Positions 42,619-44,218 of a stretch of 44,218 nt of DNA are shown here, piece by piece. Source of the DNA: Cyclobacteriaceae bacterium (GTDB lineage: Bacteria > Bacteroidota > Bacteroidia > Cytophagales > Cyclobacteriaceae); the NCBI GenBank assembly GCA_019638285.1, contig JAHBUB010000006.1, positions 1-44,218 on the forward strand. The letters are read 5' to 3'. The notes beneath the pieces were generated by a model. The model was not told where the DNA came from. It did no database searches and worked only from the letters and a program-made list of their open reading frames with translations. A program made the position numbers and the translations under genes. How positions within the stretch are numbered: the stretch's first letter is position 1; each line of letters starts with the position of its first letter.

Positions 42619-43673
42619 GTCTTTTAAAAAAAATATTAATCACTGGGGGCGCAGGGTTCATTGGATCGCATGTCGTCCGTTTGTTTGTAAACAAATATCC
42701 TGATTGTGAAATTGTAAATCTGGACAAGCTCACTTACGCAGGAAACCTGGAAAACCTAAGAGACATAGAAAACAAACAGAATTATCGATTTATCAAAGGT
42801 GATATCGTGGATACTCCTGCAATGTTAAAGCTATTCTCAGAAGAGAAATTTGATGGAGTAGTTCACCTGGCCGCTGAATCGCACGTAGACCGATCCCTAG
42901 AAAATCCCAATGAATTTGTAATGACCAATATTATTGGAACCGTGAATCTGCTTCAGGCCGCTTTGAAAACCTGGGGGGCAGATTCTTCAAAAAGATTCTA
43001 TCACATTTCTACAGATGAGGTATATGGTTCTGCTGAGGGGAGCGACTTGTTTACCGAACAAACTGCTATCGATCCTCAATCCCCTTACTCATCATCTAAA
43101 GCCGGAAGCGACCATTTTGTAAAAGCTTTTTATAATAGCTTTAATTTACCCATTTTGATTAGCCGCTGTTCGAACAACTACGGCCCCAATCATTTCCCTG
43201 AAAAGCTGATCCCTTTAATGATCAACAACCTCCTCGAAAGCAAACCCCTTCCAGTTTATGGAAAAGGTGAAAATGTTAGGGATTGGTTATATGTGGCGGA
43301 TCATGCTAGGGCTATCGATATAATTTTCCACAAAGGAAAAACAGGTGAGGTGTATAACGTTGGAGGAAATAATGAGTGGAGAAACATTGACCTGGTGAAT
43401 CTTTTGTGCCGTGTAATGGACAAAAAACTTCAGCGCCCTGAAGGAGCCTCAGCAAAACTCATCACTTATGTGAAGGACAGGCCCGGCCATGATTTGCGGT
43501 ATGCCGTTGATTCCTCAAAATTACAAAACGATTTAGGCTGGGCGCCTTCAGTTACCTTAGAAATTGGCTTAGAGAAAACTGTGGATTGGTATCTCAACAA
43601 TAAGGAGTGGCTGAGCCGCGTGACTTCCGGGCAGTATAGAGCCTACTACACTCAAATGTACGAAAAGAGATGA
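42615..43673 (+). CDS. rfbB: dTDP-glucose 4,6-dehydratase
   Basis: It converts dTDP-glucose to dTDP-4-keto-6-deoxyglucose, the second step to dTDP-rhamnose and related deoxysugars. Motifs: NAD loop [49 protein letters not shown] (with the Asp-Glu pair used in dehydration), the [10 protein letters not shown] catalytic Tyr/Lys, and [15 protein letters not shown]. The start is GTG at 42615, overlapping the stop of uxs; the residues after it ([11 protein letters not shown]) fit the family start. The next gene overlaps by ATGA. Confidence 0.97.
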   Translation: MSLLKKILITGGAGFIGSHVVRLFVNKYPDCEIVNLDKLTYAGNLENLRDIENKQNYRFIKGDIVDTPAMLKLFSEEKFDGVVHLAAESHVDRSLENPNEFVMTNIIGTVNLLQAALKTWGADSSKRFYHISTDEVYGSAEGSDLFTEQTAIDPQSPYSSSKAGSDHFVKAFYNSFNLPILISRCSNNYGPNHFPEKLIPLMINNLLESKPLPVYGKGENVRDWLYVADHARAIDIIFHKGKTGEVYNVGGNNEWRNIDLVNLLCRVMDKKLQRPEGASAKLITYVKDRPGHDLRYAVDSSKLQNDLGWAPSVTLEIGLEKTVDWYLNNKEWLSRVTSGQYRAYYTQMYEKR

Positions 43674-44218
43674 AAGGAATTATTCTGGCAGGAGGATCCG
43701 GCACACGTTTGCATCCTTTAACATTGGTGATCAGCAAACAACTTATGCCTTTGTACGACAAGCCCATGATTTATTACCCATTGTCGGTGTTGATGATGAC
43801 TGGCATTCGGGAGATTCTTATTATATCTACCCCACAAGATTTGCCATTATTTGAAAGGCTACTGGGTGATGGCTCAAAATTGGGATGTTCGTTTTCGTAT
43901 GCAGAACAGCCAAAACCTGAAGGCCTTGCACAAGCATTTGTTATTGGTGAAAAATTTATTGGTAAAGATAAGGTCGCGCTCATTCTTGGCGATAATATAT
44001 TTTACGGATCAGGCTTGGTCAACCTTCTTCAGACGCATAAAGATCCACAGGGTGGAGTCGTCTTTGCCTACCATGTGCATGATCCGGAGCGCTACGGTGT
44101 GGTGGAGTTTGATAAAGACAACAAAGCAATTTCCATTGAAGAAAAACCTCAAACTCCCAAATCAAATTTTGCGGTGCCTGGACTATACTTTTATGATAAC
44201 GAGGTAGTTTCAATAGCC
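43670..44218 (+). CDS. rfbA: Glucose-1-phosphate thymidylyltransferase, 3' end outside the window
   Basis: The first 183 codons are present; the frame is open to the window edge. It joins dTTP and glucose-1-phosphate to dTDP-glucose, the substrate of the preceding rfbB product. Motifs: [16 protein letters not shown] at the nucleotide loop, [41 protein letters not shown] and [12 protein letters not shown], then EEKP and VPGLYFYD. The family has about 290 residues, so some 100 are missing on the right. The order B then A is usual for polysaccharide loci; rfbC and rfbD are expected further on. Confidence 0.96.
   Translation, partial: MKGIILAGGSGTRLHPLTLVISKQLMPLYDKPMIYYPLSVLMMTGIREILIISTPQDLPLFERLLGDGSKLGCSFSYAEQPKPEGLAQAFVIGEKFIGKDKVALILGDNIFYGSGLVNLLQTHKDPQGGVVFAYHVHDPERYGVVEFDKDNKAISIEEKPQTPKSNFAVPGLYFYDNEVVSIA

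Noticed and set aside
43851-44207. Plus-strand 118-aa ORF at the right edge
   Set aside because: It is out of frame with rfbA, whose motifs run through the whole region.

Overview
The window looks like chromosomal DNA of a Bacteroidota bacterium, most likely of the order Cytophagales. The evidence is protein style (a TonB receptor with a carboxypeptidase-like N-terminal domain, a PorE-like OmpA lipoprotein, a 1150-residue pyruvate carboxylase, an Arm-domain integrase, the rpsU-xer-hpf gene order), the low GC content by eye, and several promoters of the Bacteroidota type (TTTG, about 19 bases, TAnnTTTG). No plasmid, phage structural gene, insertion sequence or CRISPR array was seen.

Layout. 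1-487: N-terminal part of an integrase that leaves the window on the left. 488-1355: non-coding DNA with a perfect 22-bp palindrome, then a doubtful small secreted ORF. 1356-7062: complete RND efflux operon (adaptor, pump, outer-membrane factor). 7157-11156: probable metal-handling group (lipoprotein, TonB receptor, Cys/His-rich membrane protein on the minus strand; CHY zinc finger on the plus strand). 11159-13692: persulfide dioxygenase-rhodanese fusion, sterol-desaturase-like hydroxylase, small membrane protein. 13778-15280: DinB-like protein and acyl-lipid desaturase. 15739-25391: tatC, pyc, mutS, an exported methyltransferase, an RNA methyltransferase, purM. 25398-28503: Calx-beta lipoprotein and PorE-like lipoprotein. 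28547-31191: Fe-S electron-transfer pair plus a small conserved protein. 31243-31830: tRNA-Phe followed by a small unit holding a GIY-YIG nuclease reading frame and ending in a second copy of the tRNA 3' end plus its terminator. 31904-40178: flavoprotein, lysA, an esterase, an RsmI-like methyltransferase, metK, hpf, a Xer recombinase, rpsU, acyl-CoA dehydrogenase. 40325-44218: sugar-nucleotide operon (ugd, uxs, rfbB, rfbA), the start of a surface polysaccharide locus that runs off the right edge.

Most genes are housekeeping or envelope functions. The most unusual structure is the 418-bp unit at tRNA-Phe: a 49-bp direct repeat (47 of 49 identical) of the tRNA 3' end plus terminator brackets a GIY-YIG endonuclease frame and two back-to-back hairpins. 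It has the architecture of a very small site-specific or homing-type mobile unit. Other points of interest are the palindromes near the efflux and acyl-CoA dehydrogenase promoters, a terminator-like hairpin directly in front of tRNA-Phe, the metal group, and the pairing of a persulfide dioxygenase with a membrane hydroxylase.
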